A stretch of 64,000 bases of DNA, from positions 372,001 to 436,000 of the forward strand of contig NZ_CP011994.1 in NCBI RefSeq assembly GCF_001632845.1, given 5' to 3'. The position numbers and the translations under genes were made by a program. The notes beneath the pieces are model-generated. The model saw only the letters and a program-made list of their open reading frames with translations, was not told the DNA's origin and searched no databases. Shown in pieces: positions 1-8,530 of the stretch. The stretch's first letter is position 1. The number at the start of each line of letters is the position of its first letter. This stretch comes from Ectothiorhodospira sp. BSL-9 (GTDB lineage: Bacteria > Pseudomonadota > Gammaproteobacteria > Ectothiorhodospirales > Ectothiorhodospiraceae).

Positions 1-454
1 CCGGATCGACAAACTGGGTGAGCAGTTTTTCAGGGGTCTTCTCGGCCACCTCCTCGATATCCATCCCCCCGGAGGCGGAGACCATCACGGCCACCCTGCG
101 GGTGCCGCGATCCACCAACAGGCTCACGTAGAGTTCCCGCTGGATATCGGTGAGGGATTCCATGAGCAGGGTGTTGACCGGCAGGCCCTCGGGACCGGTC
201 TGGTGGGTCACCAGGGTGGTGCCCAGCAGGTCCGAGACCGCCGCCAGCAGTTCCGCACGCCCGCGTACCCGTTTGACCCCGCCGGCCTTGCCCCGGCCGC
301 CCGCGTGCACCTGGGCCTTGACCATCCAGGCGTCGCCGCCCAGGTGCTCCATGGCCTCGTCCACATCCTCGGGACGCTGAATGGAGACCCCCTCGGGCAC
401 GGGGATCTGGTGTTCTCTGAACAGGGCCTTGGCCTGGAATTCGTGAAGGTTCAT
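1..454 (-). CDS. sucC: Succinyl-CoA synthetase (ADP-forming) beta subunit, 5' part only
   Basis: This is the N-terminal 151 codons of the beta subunit of succinyl-CoA synthetase, the TCA-cycle enzyme that converts succinyl-CoA to succinate with substrate-level phosphorylation. The protein begins MNLHEFQAKALF, the standard SucC opening, and continues into the ATP-grasp fold with the basic Gly-rich loop VHAGGRGKAGGV around residues 42-53. The gene runs off the left edge, so its C-terminal part and the expected sucD partner are outside the window. The ATG at 454 is preceded by an AGGA-like site. It is divergent from the small gene at 602. Confidence 0.93.
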   Translation of the reverse strand, partial: MNLHEFQAKALFREHQIPVPEGVSIQRPEDVDEAMEHLGGDAWMVKAQVHAGGRGKAGGVKRVRGRAELLAAVSDLLGTTLVTHQTGPEGLPVNTLLMESLTDIQRELYVSLLVDRGTRRVAVMVSASGGMDIEEVAEKTPEKLLTQFVDP

Positions 455-554
455 GGATCCTGAGTATCAAAGGGGATGAATTTCGCCGGCGGGCTGCCCG
501 ATATCAAGGGCCAGGCCCGTAATGGCTGATCACATACTCACTGCCGACGCCTTT

Positions 555-583
555 TATGTAGTACCTTTTTATACACCACTCAA
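555..583 (-). promoter_or_regulatory. Candidate sigma70 promoter for sucC
   Basis: Read on the minus strand, TTGAGT (578-583) and TACATA (555-560) are separated by 17 nt in the gap between the divergent genes sucC and the small ORF at 602. The -35 is good and the -10 is imperfect. No other obvious promoter was seen for sucC. This is inference from consensus only. Confidence 0.3.
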
Positions 584-601
584 ACCCGAATCACCGTACC
601 C

Positions 602-844
602 ATGAACATCCTGTTCCTGATCGCTGCCTTCGTACTGGTCTTTATGGTGGTCCGACTGCTGCTTAAAACCCCGGACGTAAAACGACCCAAGCATCCACAG
701 CAGGTGAGTTCCAGCCACATGCTGCGTTGCGAATACTGTGGCCTGCACGTCCCGGAGAACGAAGCGGTCAAGGAAGGCCCGCGGGCCTTCTGCTCCAACG
801 AGCACCGCGAACTGGCACTGGCTCAAGAGTCTACACGAGAATGA
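602..844 (+). CDS. PP0621-family small membrane-anchored zinc-ribbon protein
   Basis: An 80-residue protein of unknown function that resembles the PP0621 family, often found beside pilS. Residues 2-20 form one hydrophobic segment, probably an inner-membrane anchor with the rest in the cytoplasm. The C-terminal part has C43-x2-C46 and C64-x3-H68, a likely single zinc site. It sits 52 bp upstream of pilS on the same strand, so co-expression with the pilus regulators is plausible. The family assignment is from memory of the pattern; no biochemical role is known to me. Confidence 0.75.
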   Translation: MNILFLIAAFVLVFMVVRLLLKTPDVKRPKHPQQVSSSHMLRCEYCGLHVPENEAVKEGPRAFCSNEHRELALAQESTRE

Positions 845-896
845 TGCGTACCGCGGCATGAGCCCCGTCCGCCCCGCCAGCCCCGCTTGACGGGGC

Positions 897-2537
897 ATGA
901 AGCTCTCAGGCCTGCCCCCTGCCGGCTGGACACGGCGCCCGATGGACGATGTCTGGCGGGCGCTACGCCTGTTCAGCCTGTATCGCTTCTTCATTGCCGG
1001 GATGCTGCTGGCCCTGGTGGTGCTGGGCACCGGCCCCGAAACCCTGGGGCAATCCCACCCCCGGCTGTTTCTGGTGTGCGCGTCCGCCTATCTGGTACTG
1101 AGCTTCGGGTTCGGCACGGCGGCACGCCTTTTCACCCCTTCTGCCGAGGCCCAGGTCTACGCCCAGGCCGTCACCGACACCCTGTGCATCACCCTGCTCA
1201 TGTATGCCAGCGGCGGCGTGACCAGCGGCCTGGGCATGCTGACCATTCCGGCCATGGCCGGCCTGAGCATCCTGGCACCGGGGCGTCCGGCGCTGTTCTT
1301 TGCGGCGCTGGGTTCCATCGCCCTGTTGCTGGCGCAGATTCACGGCTATCTGTTCGACCCCACCCGGGACGCAGCCCTGACCCAGACCGGCCTGCTGGGC
1401 GCGGCCCTGTTCGCCACGGCCCTGCTGGGACTGGTGCTGTCCCGCCGGGTGCGGGAAAGCGAGGCGCGGGCGGAGCGCCACAGCGTGGACCTGGCCAACA
1501 TGGCCGAACTCAATGCCCACATCATCGAGCGCATGCAATCGGGGGTCATCGTCGTCAACGACACCGGCCACGTGCACCTGATCAACGAGGCGGCCTGGGG
1601 GCTGCTGGGCAACCCCAGCGCCGACAATCCCAGCGATCTGGGGCAGATAGCCCCGCAGATCGAGGGCGCCCTGCAACAGTGGCTGGCAAAGCCCGGCCTC
1701 CAGGGTCATCAGACCCTGGAGGCCGGGGCCTACGGACCCGAGTTACGGGTGCGATTCACTCGCCTGGGAGTGGACCGGGCCGTGGGAACCCTGATCTTCC
1801 TGGAGGACACCGCTGAACTGCATCGCCAGATGCAGGCCATCAAGCTGGCCTCCCTGGGGCGCCTGACCGCCAGCATTGCCCACGAGATCCGCAACCCCCT
1901 GGGGGCCATCAGCCACGCTGCCCAGCTGCTGGGGGAATCGGAATCCCTGGACAAGGCGGACCGTCGTCTGGCGGGCATCATCCAGGATCAGAGCCAGCGC
2001 ATGAACGCGCTGATCCAGAATATCCTCGGCCTGTCCCGGCAGGCCTCGCCCCGGGGTGAGTCCCTGATCCTCAAGCCCTGGCTTGAGCAGTTCACGGAGG
2101 AGTTCCGGCGGCATTACAATCTGGAACCGGCGCAGTTGCAGGTGGCCATCCGTCCCGATGACGCCCGCGGGCGTTTCGACCCGGAACAGCTCCACCAGGT
2201 CCTGTGGAATCTGTGCGTGAATGCCCTGCGCTATGGCACCCGCGCTGGCGAGCCGCCGCGCATCCGCATCCAGGGCGGCACCCAGGACATCTCCCGGCAA
2301 CCGGTGGTGGACGTGATTGACGAGGGTCACGGCGTAAAGCCAGGCATTGCACGTCAACTCTTCGAGCCATTCGTCACCTCCGGCAGCCAGGGCACCGGAC
2401 TCGGGCTGTACATTGCGCGGGAGCTGTGCGAGAACAATGGAGGCGGGCTGGAATACCTGCCCCTGCCCACCGGCGGCAGTTGCTTTCGCATCCGATTCCC
2501 CATACCCGAACACACCGCCACTCAACCGGCCCCTTGA
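897..2537 (+). CDS. pilS: Type IV pilus sensor histidine kinase PilS
   Basis: Membrane-bound sensor kinase that partners PilR to control pilin transcription. The N-terminal ~190 residues hold about six hydrophobic segments, followed by a PAS-like region (about 200-310). The HisKA H-box IAHEIRNPLG places the phosphorylated histidine at about residue 329. The HATPase domain shows N-box NLCVNALRYG, G1 DEGHG and G2 GTGLGLYIAREL. At 546 aa it matches PilS length. An in-frame ATG at 942 is an alternative start, and neither start has a strong ribosome-binding site. The stop is 21 bp before pilR, so the two are co-transcribed. Confidence 0.94.
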   Translation: MKLSGLPPAGWTRRPMDDVWRALRLFSLYRFFIAGMLLALVVLGTGPETLGQSHPRLFLVCASAYLVLSFGFGTAARLFTPSAEAQVYAQAVTDTLCITLLMYASGGVTSGLGMLTIPAMAGLSILAPGRPALFFAALGSIALLLAQIHGYLFDPTRDAALTQTGLLGAALFATALLGLVLSRRVRESEARAERHSVDLANMAELNAHIIERMQSGVIVVNDTGHVHLINEAAWGLLGNPSADNPSDLGQIAPQIEGALQQWLAKPGLQGHQTLEAGAYGPELRVRFTRLGVDRAVGTLIFLEDTAELHRQMQAIKLASLGRLTASIAHEIRNPLGAISHAAQLLGESESLDKADRRLAGIIQDQSQRMNALIQNILGLSRQASPRGESLILKPWLEQFTEEFRRHYNLEPAQLQVAIRPDDARGRFDPEQLHQVLWNLCVNALRYGTRAGEPPRIRIQGGTQDISRQPVVDVIDEGHGVKPGIARQLFEPFVTSGSQGTGLGLYIARELCENNGGGLEYLPLPTGGSCFRIRFPIPEHTATQPAP

Positions 2538-2558
2538 GCCGCAGCCGATAACAACCCC

Positions 2559-3920
2559 ATGGGCATCCAGCACGTACTGATCATCGACGACGAACCGGAC
2601 ATCCGGGAACTCCTGGAGATCACCCTGGGCCGCATGAAACTGCACACCCACTCTGCCGCCTCGGTGCGGGAAGCCAAGGCCCTGCTGGGAAGCGAGACCT
2701 TTGATCTGTGCCTCACCGACATGCGTCTGCCTGACGGTGATGGCATCGAACTGGTGGAACACATCCAGGCCTACCACCCCTGCCTGCCGGTGGCGGTGAT
2801 CACGGCCTATGGCAGCATGGATACGGCCGTGCAGGCACTCAAGTCCGGGGCCTTCGACTTCGTCTCCAAACCCGTGGACCTGACCACCCTGCGGGACCTG
2901 GTGAGCAGCGCCCTCAAACTCTCGGCCCCGCCCACCATGCCTTCGGTCGACCGGACTCAGGACACGGCTCAGGGGGACGACCACCTGCTGGGCGATGCCC
3001 CGGCCATGCGCAAGCTCAAGGCCACCATCGCCAAACTGGCCCGCAGCCAGGCCCCGGTCTACATCCTGGGGGAGTCGGGCAGTGGCAAGGAGCGGGTGGC
3101 CCAGGAAATCCACCGGCTGGGACCCCGGGCCGAGCGCCCCTTTGTACCGGTGAACTGTGGCGCCATCCCCGCCGAACTCATGGAAAGCGAATTCTTCGGT
3201 CATATCAAGGGCAGTTTCACCGGGGCGGTCACCGACAAGCAGGGCCTGTTTCAGGCCGCCCAGGGGGGCACCCTGTTCCTGGACGAAGTGGCGGAACTGC
3301 CCCTGCACATGCAGGTAAAGCTGCTGCGTGCCATTCAGGAACGGGCCATCAAGCCGGTGGGAGCGGCCCGGGAGATCTCCGTGGATGCCAGAATTCTCTC
3401 GGCCTCCCACAAGAACCTGGCCAACGAGGTGGAGAGTGGCCGCTTCCGCCAGGACCTGTACTACCGGCTCAACGTCATCGAACTCAAGGTCCCCAGCCTG
3501 CGCGAAAGGCTTGAAGATCTGCCCCGACTGGCCGATTACATCCTTGGGCGGCTGGCCGAGCGCTGGGACGAGCCGCCCAGGTGCCTGAGCGAGGCAGCCA
3601 TGAGCCAGCTGGCGGGCTATCACTATCCGGGTAACGTGCGGGAACTGGAAAACATCCTGGAGCGGGCCGCCACCTTGTGCGACGGGGATGTCATTGAGGC
3701 AGAGGATCTACAGCTCCCCCGGGGGGTGGAATCTTCAAACCCGGGCCAGCACGCCTCCAGGCTGTCACTGGAGGAGCGCCTGGTTCACGAAGAGCGGCAG
3801 GTCATCCAGGAGGCTCTGGAGGCCGTGGGCGGTGATCGCGAGCAGGCGGCGCAGAGGCTGGGGCTGAGCACCCGGCAACTGGGTTTTCGGCTGCGTCGAC
3901 TGGGCCTTGAGAGCGCCTGA
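2559..3920 (+). CDS. pilR: Type IV pilus response regulator PilR (NtrC family)
   Basis: Sigma54-dependent activator driven by PilS. The order is receiver domain (residues 5-120, phospho-acceptor D54 in LTDMRLPD), AAA+ ATPase with Walker A GESGSGKE and the sigma54-contact loop as GSFTGA (a variant of the usual GAFTGA), then a Fis-type helix-turn-helix at the C-terminus (QAAQRLGLSTRQLGFRLRRL). 453 aa is normal for PilR. It needs RpoN, whose gene is also in this window at 60868. No pilA is found nearby, so its main target must lie elsewhere. Confidence 0.95.
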   Translation: MGIQHVLIIDDEPDIRELLEITLGRMKLHTHSAASVREAKALLGSETFDLCLTDMRLPDGDGIELVEHIQAYHPCLPVAVITAYGSMDTAVQALKSGAFDFVSKPVDLTTLRDLVSSALKLSAPPTMPSVDRTQDTAQGDDHLLGDAPAMRKLKATIAKLARSQAPVYILGESGSGKERVAQEIHRLGPRAERPFVPVNCGAIPAELMESEFFGHIKGSFTGAVTDKQGLFQAAQGGTLFLDEVAELPLHMQVKLLRAIQERAIKPVGAAREISVDARILSASHKNLANEVESGRFRQDLYYRLNVIELKVPSLRERLEDLPRLADYILGRLAERWDEPPRCLSEAAMSQLAGYHYPGNVRELENILERAATLCDGDVIEAEDLQLPRGVESSNPGQHASRLSLEERLVHEERQVIQEALEAVGGDREQAAQRLGLSTRQLGFRLRRLGLESA

Positions 3921-4074
3921 CATCCCGAAGAGGTCTGCCGCGAAATGACGTCAACCAGGAATGCCCATATACTTCTGATGGATCAAGACAGTTCCACAGG
4001 CGGCGCGGGGCTTGAGCCTGGCGCCCTTAACCCCGAGACTAAACCCTCGCAACCCTCTGCCTGAACGGTCGCCC

Positions 4075-5790
4075 ATGTCCACACCAGCCAGTTCCATCCC
4101 CCTGAGCGGCCTCGCCCGCAGACTTGTCCAGGATGGCCAGCTCAATGAGGCGGACGCTAACCGGGCTCTGGAGCAGTCGCGCAAGAAACGCGTGCCACTG
4201 GTGGCCTACCTGGTGGACGAGAAGCTGGTGGAAGCCCGCAGCCTGGCACAATCCGCCTGCGAGGAATTTGGCACCCCGGTGTTCGACCTGGACACCCTGG
4301 ACCGGGATCACCTGCCCAAGAATCTCATGGACGAAAAGCTGGTCCGCCAGCACCAGGCCCTGCCCCTGTACAAGCGCGGCAATCGCCTGTTCGTGGGCCT
4401 GGCCGACCCCATGAACCTCACCGCCCTGGACGAGATCAAGTTCAACACCGGCATCGCCACCGAGCCGGTGCTGGTGGAACAGGACAAGCTGGTCAAGCTG
4501 ATCGAGGATGCCCTCAACGATTCGGGGGCCATGATGGACGGCCTCATGGACGAGGATCTGGACGATCTGCAGATCAAGGGGGATGACGACGACCGGGGCC
4601 AGGATGTTTCGGAAAGCGACATCGACGACACCCCGGTGGTGCGCTTCGTCAACAAGGTGCTGCTGGATGCCATCAACAAGAAGGCCTCGGACATCCACTT
4701 CGAGCCCTACGAGAAGAACTTCCGGGTGCGCTTTCGCCTGGACGGGGTGCTCTCGGAGGTGGCTCACCCGCCCTCCAACCTGGCCCCCCGCATCACCGCC
4801 CGCATCAAGGTCATGTCCCGCATGGACATTTCCGAGCGCCGCATCCCCCAGGATGGCCGCATCAAGATGCAGCTTTCCAAGAACCGGGCCATCGACTTTC
4901 GGGTGAACACCTGCCCCACGCTGTACGGGGAGAAGGTGGTCCTGCGTATCCTGGACCCCACCAGTGCCTTTCTGGGGATCGACCAACTGGGCTATGAGCC
5001 GCACCAGAAAGACCTCTACATGAATGCCCTGAGCAAGCCCTATGGCATGATCCTGGTCACCGGCCCCACCGGCTCCGGCAAGACCGTGTCACTGTATACG
5101 GGCCTGGGCATCCTCAACACGGCGGACCGCAACATCTCCACCGCCGAGGATCCGGCCGAGATCAACATGCCCGGGGTCAACCAGGTGAACGTGAACCCCA
5201 AGGTGGGCCTCACCTTCGCTGCTGCCCTGCGGGCTTTCTTGCGCCAGGATCCGGACATCATCATGGTGGGGGAGATCCGCGATCTGGAAACCGCCGAGAT
5301 CGCCATCAAGGCGGCGCAGACGGGCCACCTGGTGCTGTCCACCCTGCACACCAACGACGCCCCACAGACCCTCACCCGGCTGGCCAACATGGGGGTGCCC
5401 TCCTACAACATCGCCTCCTCCATCCTCCTGATCATCGCCCAGCGACTGGGGCGCCGCCTGTGCAATCATTGCAAGACCCCCCACGATGTGCCCGACGATG
5501 TGCTGCTGGAGGAGGGTTTCACCGAACAGGAGGTCAAGGAGGGTGTCAAGCTGTTCAAGCCGGTGGGATGCGACCGCTGCACCCTGGGTTACAAGGGGCG
5601 TGTCGGCATCTATCAGGTGCTGCCCATCTCCGAAGGCATGCAGCGACTGATCCTGGAGGGGGGCAACGCCATGCAGCTGGCCGAACAGGCCAACAAGGAA
5701 GGCATTGCGGACCTGCGGCGCTCGGGACTGCTCAAGGTCAAGGCCGGCATCACCAGCCTTGAAGAAATCAACCGTATCACCAAGGACTAA
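4075..5790 (+). CDS. pilB: Type IV pilus assembly ATPase PilB
   Basis: Cytoplasmic hexameric ATPase that powers pilus extension. The N-terminal T2SSE domain (about residues 40-150) is followed by the GspE-type motor with Walker A GPTGSGKT, Walker B in DPDIIMVGEIRD, and a zinc-binding tetracysteine made of CNHC and CDRC about 40 residues apart. 571 aa fits the family. The ATG at 4075 was chosen because it matches where PilB homologues begin; a TTG at 4012 would add 21 residues rich in Pro/Arg. It is followed after 3 bp by pilC. Confidence 0.95.
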   Translation: MSTPASSIPLSGLARRLVQDGQLNEADANRALEQSRKKRVPLVAYLVDEKLVEARSLAQSACEEFGTPVFDLDTLDRDHLPKNLMDEKLVRQHQALPLYKRGNRLFVGLADPMNLTALDEIKFNTGIATEPVLVEQDKLVKLIEDALNDSGAMMDGLMDEDLDDLQIKGDDDDRGQDVSESDIDDTPVVRFVNKVLLDAINKKASDIHFEPYEKNFRVRFRLDGVLSEVAHPPSNLAPRITARIKVMSRMDISERRIPQDGRIKMQLSKNRAIDFRVNTCPTLYGEKVVLRILDPTSAFLGIDQLGYEPHQKDLYMNALSKPYGMILVTGPTGSGKTVSLYTGLGILNTADRNISTAEDPAEINMPGVNQVNVNPKVGLTFAAALRAFLRQDPDIIMVGEIRDLETAEIAIKAAQTGHLVLSTLHTNDAPQTLTRLANMGVPSYNIASSILLIIAQRLGRRLCNHCKTPHDVPDDVLLEEGFTEQEVKEGVKLFKPVGCDRCTLGYKGRVGIYQVLPISEGMQRLILEGGNAMQLAEQANKEGIADLRRSGLLKVKAGITSLEEINRITKD

Positions 5791-5793
5791 GCC

Positions 5794-7002
5794 ATGGCCG
5801 AGACAATGACCGTGTTTGTCTGGGAAGGCGTGGACAAGAAGGGAGCCCGGGTCAAGGGAGAGACCACGGCCGCCAACGAGAACCTGGCCAAGGCGGATCT
5901 GCGCCGCCAGGGTATCAATCCCCTCAAGGTCCGCAAGAAACCCAAGCCCCTGTTCGGTGGCAAGAAGAAGATCACGCCCAAGGATATCGCCGTGTTCCTG
6001 CGGCAGATGTCCACCATGATGAGCGCTGGCGTGCCCCTGGTGCAGGCCTTCGAGATCGTCGGGCGGGGCCATGAAAACCCCTCCATGCAGGAGCTCATCC
6101 TGCGCATCAAATCGGATGTTGAAGGCGGTTCCACCTTCGCCAGCGCCCTGGCCAAGCACCCGCTCTACTTCGATAACCTGGTGGTCAACCTGGTGGGGGC
6201 CGGCGAACAATCGGGTGCGCTGGAGACGCTGCTGGATCGCATCGCCACGTACAAGGAAAAGACCGAGTCCCTCAAGGCCAAGATCAAGAAGGCCATGTTC
6301 TACCCGGCAGCGGTCATCGTGGTGGCCTTCATCGTCACCGCCATCCTGCTGATCTTCGTGGTGCCCCAGTTCCAGGACCTGTTCCAGGGCTTTGGCGCCG
6401 ACCTGCCCGTGTTCACCCAGTTCGTGATCGGCATTTCCGATTTCTTCCAGAACTACTGGTGGGCCATCTTCGGGGGGATTGGTCTGGCGGTATTCGCCTT
6501 CACTCAGGGCAAGCGACGATCTCCCGGCTTCCGGCGCCAGCTGGACCTGTGGTCCTTGAGGGTCCCGGTGGTGGGTGAACTGCTGCGCAAGGCCTCCATC
6601 GCCCGTTTTGCCCGCACCCTGTCCACCATGTTCTCCGCCGGGGTACCGCTGGTGGAGGCCATGCAGTCGGTGGCGGGGGCCACCGGCAATGCCCTGTACT
6701 ACGAAGCCACCATGCGCATGCGGGACGAAACCGCCGGCGGCACCCAGTTGCAGCAGGCCATGCGCAATACCGGGGTATTCCCCAACATGGTGGTGCAGAT
6801 GGTGGCCATCGGCGAGGAATCCGGGTCCCTGGACGAGATGCTGAGCAAGGTGGCGGACTTCTATGAAGAGGAGGTGGACAACATGGTGGATGGCCTCTCC
6901 AGCCTCATGGAGCCCATGATCATGGCCTTCCTCGGGGTCGTGGTGGGCGGCCTGGTGATCGCCATGTATCTGCCCATCTTCCAGCTGGGAGCAGTGGTGT
7001 GA
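5794..7002 (+). CDS. pilC: Type IV pilus inner-membrane platform protein PilC
   Basis: Polytopic inner-membrane protein that couples the PilB motor to pilin insertion. It shows two T2SSF domains (about residues 65-190 and 270-390), each followed by hydrophobic segments, with the repeated motif of the type FLRQMSTMMSAGVPLVQAFE and FARTLSTMFSAGVPLVEAM. 402 aa is standard. The start ATG at 5794 has AAGGA seven bases upstream. Its stop overlaps the GTG start of pilD. Confidence 0.95.
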   Translation: MAETMTVFVWEGVDKKGARVKGETTAANENLAKADLRRQGINPLKVRKKPKPLFGGKKKITPKDIAVFLRQMSTMMSAGVPLVQAFEIVGRGHENPSMQELILRIKSDVEGGSTFASALAKHPLYFDNLVVNLVGAGEQSGALETLLDRIATYKEKTESLKAKIKKAMFYPAAVIVVAFIVTAILLIFVVPQFQDLFQGFGADLPVFTQFVIGISDFFQNYWWAIFGGIGLAVFAFTQGKRRSPGFRRQLDLWSLRVPVVGELLRKASIARFARTLSTMFSAGVPLVEAMQSVAGATGNALYYEATMRMRDETAGGTQLQQAMRNTGVFPNMVVQMVAIGEESGSLDEMLSKVADFYEEEVDNMVDGLSSLMEPMIMAFLGVVVGGLVIAMYLPIFQLGAVV

Positions 7003-7874
7003 TCGAACTCATGGCAAGTACCCCCTGGCTGCTGCTCACCGTGACCGGGCTGTTCAGCCTGCTCATCGGCAGTTTCCTTAATGTGGTGATCCACCGGCTG
7101 CCCATCATGATGGAGCGCCAGTGGCAGAGTGAGGCCCGGGCCTGGTTGCAGACCCAGGGGCAATCCGGTGACGGTGGCGAGGTGGCCGGTCCTTACAATC
7201 TGGTGGTGCCCCGCTCCGGCTGCCCCCATTGCGGGCACCACATCAAGGCGGTGGAAAACATTCCGGTGCTGAGCTACCTGTTCCTGCGGGGTCGGTGCTC
7301 GTCCTGCGGTGCCCGCATCTCCAGCCAGTACCCGCTGGTGGAGGCCGCCACGGCGCTGCTGTCCATGCTGGTGGTGTGGCATTTCGGGTTCACCTGGGCC
7401 GGCGGCGCGGCGCTGCTGTTCACCTGGGCCCTCATCGCCCTGGCGGTCATCGACCTGCGCACCACCCTGCTGCCGGACATGATCACCCTGCCCATGCTCT
7501 GGCTGGGCCTGATCGTCAACCTGCCCGGCCTGTTCACCGATGCCACCAGCAGCCTCATCGGTGCCATCGCCGGCTATCTCAGCCTGTGGCTGATCTATCA
7601 TGCCTTCCGGTTGCTCACCGGCAAGGAGGGTATGGGCTATGGGGACTTCAAGCTCTTTGCCCTGATCGGGGCCTGGCTGGGCTGGCAGGTCCTGCCACTG
7701 GTCATCCTGCTCTCCTCCCTGGTGGGTGCCGTGGTGGGCATTGCCCTGATCGTGGCACGGGGGCGCGACCGCGACATCCCCATCCCGTTCGGCCCCTACC
7801 TGGCCGCCGCCGGCTTCATCGCCCTGTTATGGGGAGATGCCATTATCGGGGTCTATCTGCAGGCCCTTGCCTGA
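6999..7874 (+). CDS. pilD: Prepilin leader peptidase / N-methyltransferase PilD
   Basis: Inner-membrane aspartic protease (A24 family) that cleaves and N-methylates type IV prepilins and type II pseudopilins. The N-terminal domain has two CxxC pairs (CPHC and CSSC) that bind zinc. The catalytic aspartates are in VIDLRTTLLPD and GYGDFKLF (GxGD). Several transmembrane helices follow. The GTG at 6999 overlaps the pilC stop and has GGGAG seven bases upstream, so I prefer it to the ATG at 7011, whose spacing is poor. It shares one base with coaE (TGATG). Confidence 0.94.
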   Translation: MIELMASTPWLLLTVTGLFSLLIGSFLNVVIHRLPIMMERQWQSEARAWLQTQGQSGDGGEVAGPYNLVVPRSGCPHCGHHIKAVENIPVLSYLFLRGRCSSCGARISSQYPLVEAATALLSMLVVWHFGFTWAGGAALLFTWALIALAVIDLRTTLLPDMITLPMLWLGLIVNLPGLFTDATSSLIGAIAGYLSLWLIYHAFRLLTGKEGMGYGDFKLFALIGAWLGWQVLPLVILLSSLVGAVVGIALIVARGRDRDIPIPFGPYLAAAGFIALLWGDAIIGVYLQALA

Positions 7875-8473
7875 TGCTGACCGTTGGCCTGACCGGCGGC
7901 ATCGGCAGCGGAAAGTCCACGGTGGGGCGCCTGTTCCAGGAGCATGGCGCGGCGCTCATCGACTCGGACGTGGTGGCCCGACAGGTGGTGGAACCCGGCA
8001 GCGAGGGGCTCGAGCGCCTTCGGAAGGCCTTCGGCGAAACCATTCTGGATGCCCAGGGCCATCTGGACCGGGCCGCGATGCGGGAAGTGATCTTTCAGAA
8101 CAGCCAAGCCCGTCACAGATTGGAGTCTTTGTTACACCCTATGATCTGGGCTGAGATAGACCGCCAAAAATCAGAAACTAACGCCCCTTACTGCATGCTG
8201 GTTATCCCGTTACTGGTGGAATCGGGCGCGCAGGAGCGGGTGGATCGTGTGCTGGTGGTGGACTGTCCCGAGGACAGGCAACGCTCCCGGGCCAGCGCAC
8301 GGGATGGGGTATCCCCACAGCAGATTCAGGCAATCCTTGATGCGCAGGCTACCCGAACCCAGCGTCTGGCCGCCGCCGACGACGTCATCGACAATAGCGG
8401 CGCCACCGGGGCCCTCGCGAACCGGGTGGAAGAGCTGCATCGGCGGTATCTGGACCTGGCCGACGCCCGCTGA
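7874..8473 (+). CDS. coaE: Dephospho-CoA kinase
   Basis: Catalyses the last step of coenzyme A synthesis, phosphorylating the 3'-OH of dephospho-CoA. The P-loop GGIGSGKS is at residues 8-15. 199 aa is typical. An open frame continues upstream through pilD, but the real start is the ATG overlapping the pilD stop. Between about 8104 and 8216 codon use changes sharply to AT-ending codons (TTG, TTA, ATA, AAA, TCA), unlike the rest of the gene, with no break in the frame. Confidence 0.95.
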   Translation: MLTVGLTGGIGSGKSTVGRLFQEHGAALIDSDVVARQVVEPGSEGLERLRKAFGETILDAQGHLDRAAMREVIFQNSQARHRLESLLHPMIWAEIDRQKSETNAPYCMLVIPLLVESGAQERVDRVLVVDCPEDRQRSRASARDGVSPQQIQAILDAQATRTQRLAAADDVIDNSGATGALANRVEELHRRYLDLADAR

Positions 8474-8530
8474 AACAACGCGGATCCGCCGCGGCCAATA
8501 GCGCCAGCCCCACAATTCAGAGGTGATAAC

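Noticed and set aside
1743-3623. A 626-codon minus-strand frame opposite pilS and pilR
   Set aside because: Same shadow pattern; pilS and pilR on the other strand have complete domain motifs.
4000-4030. Possible sigma54 (-24/-12) promoter upstream of pilB
   Set aside because: A GG...TTGA resemblance was seen, but the -12 GC and the spacing do not fit the consensus.
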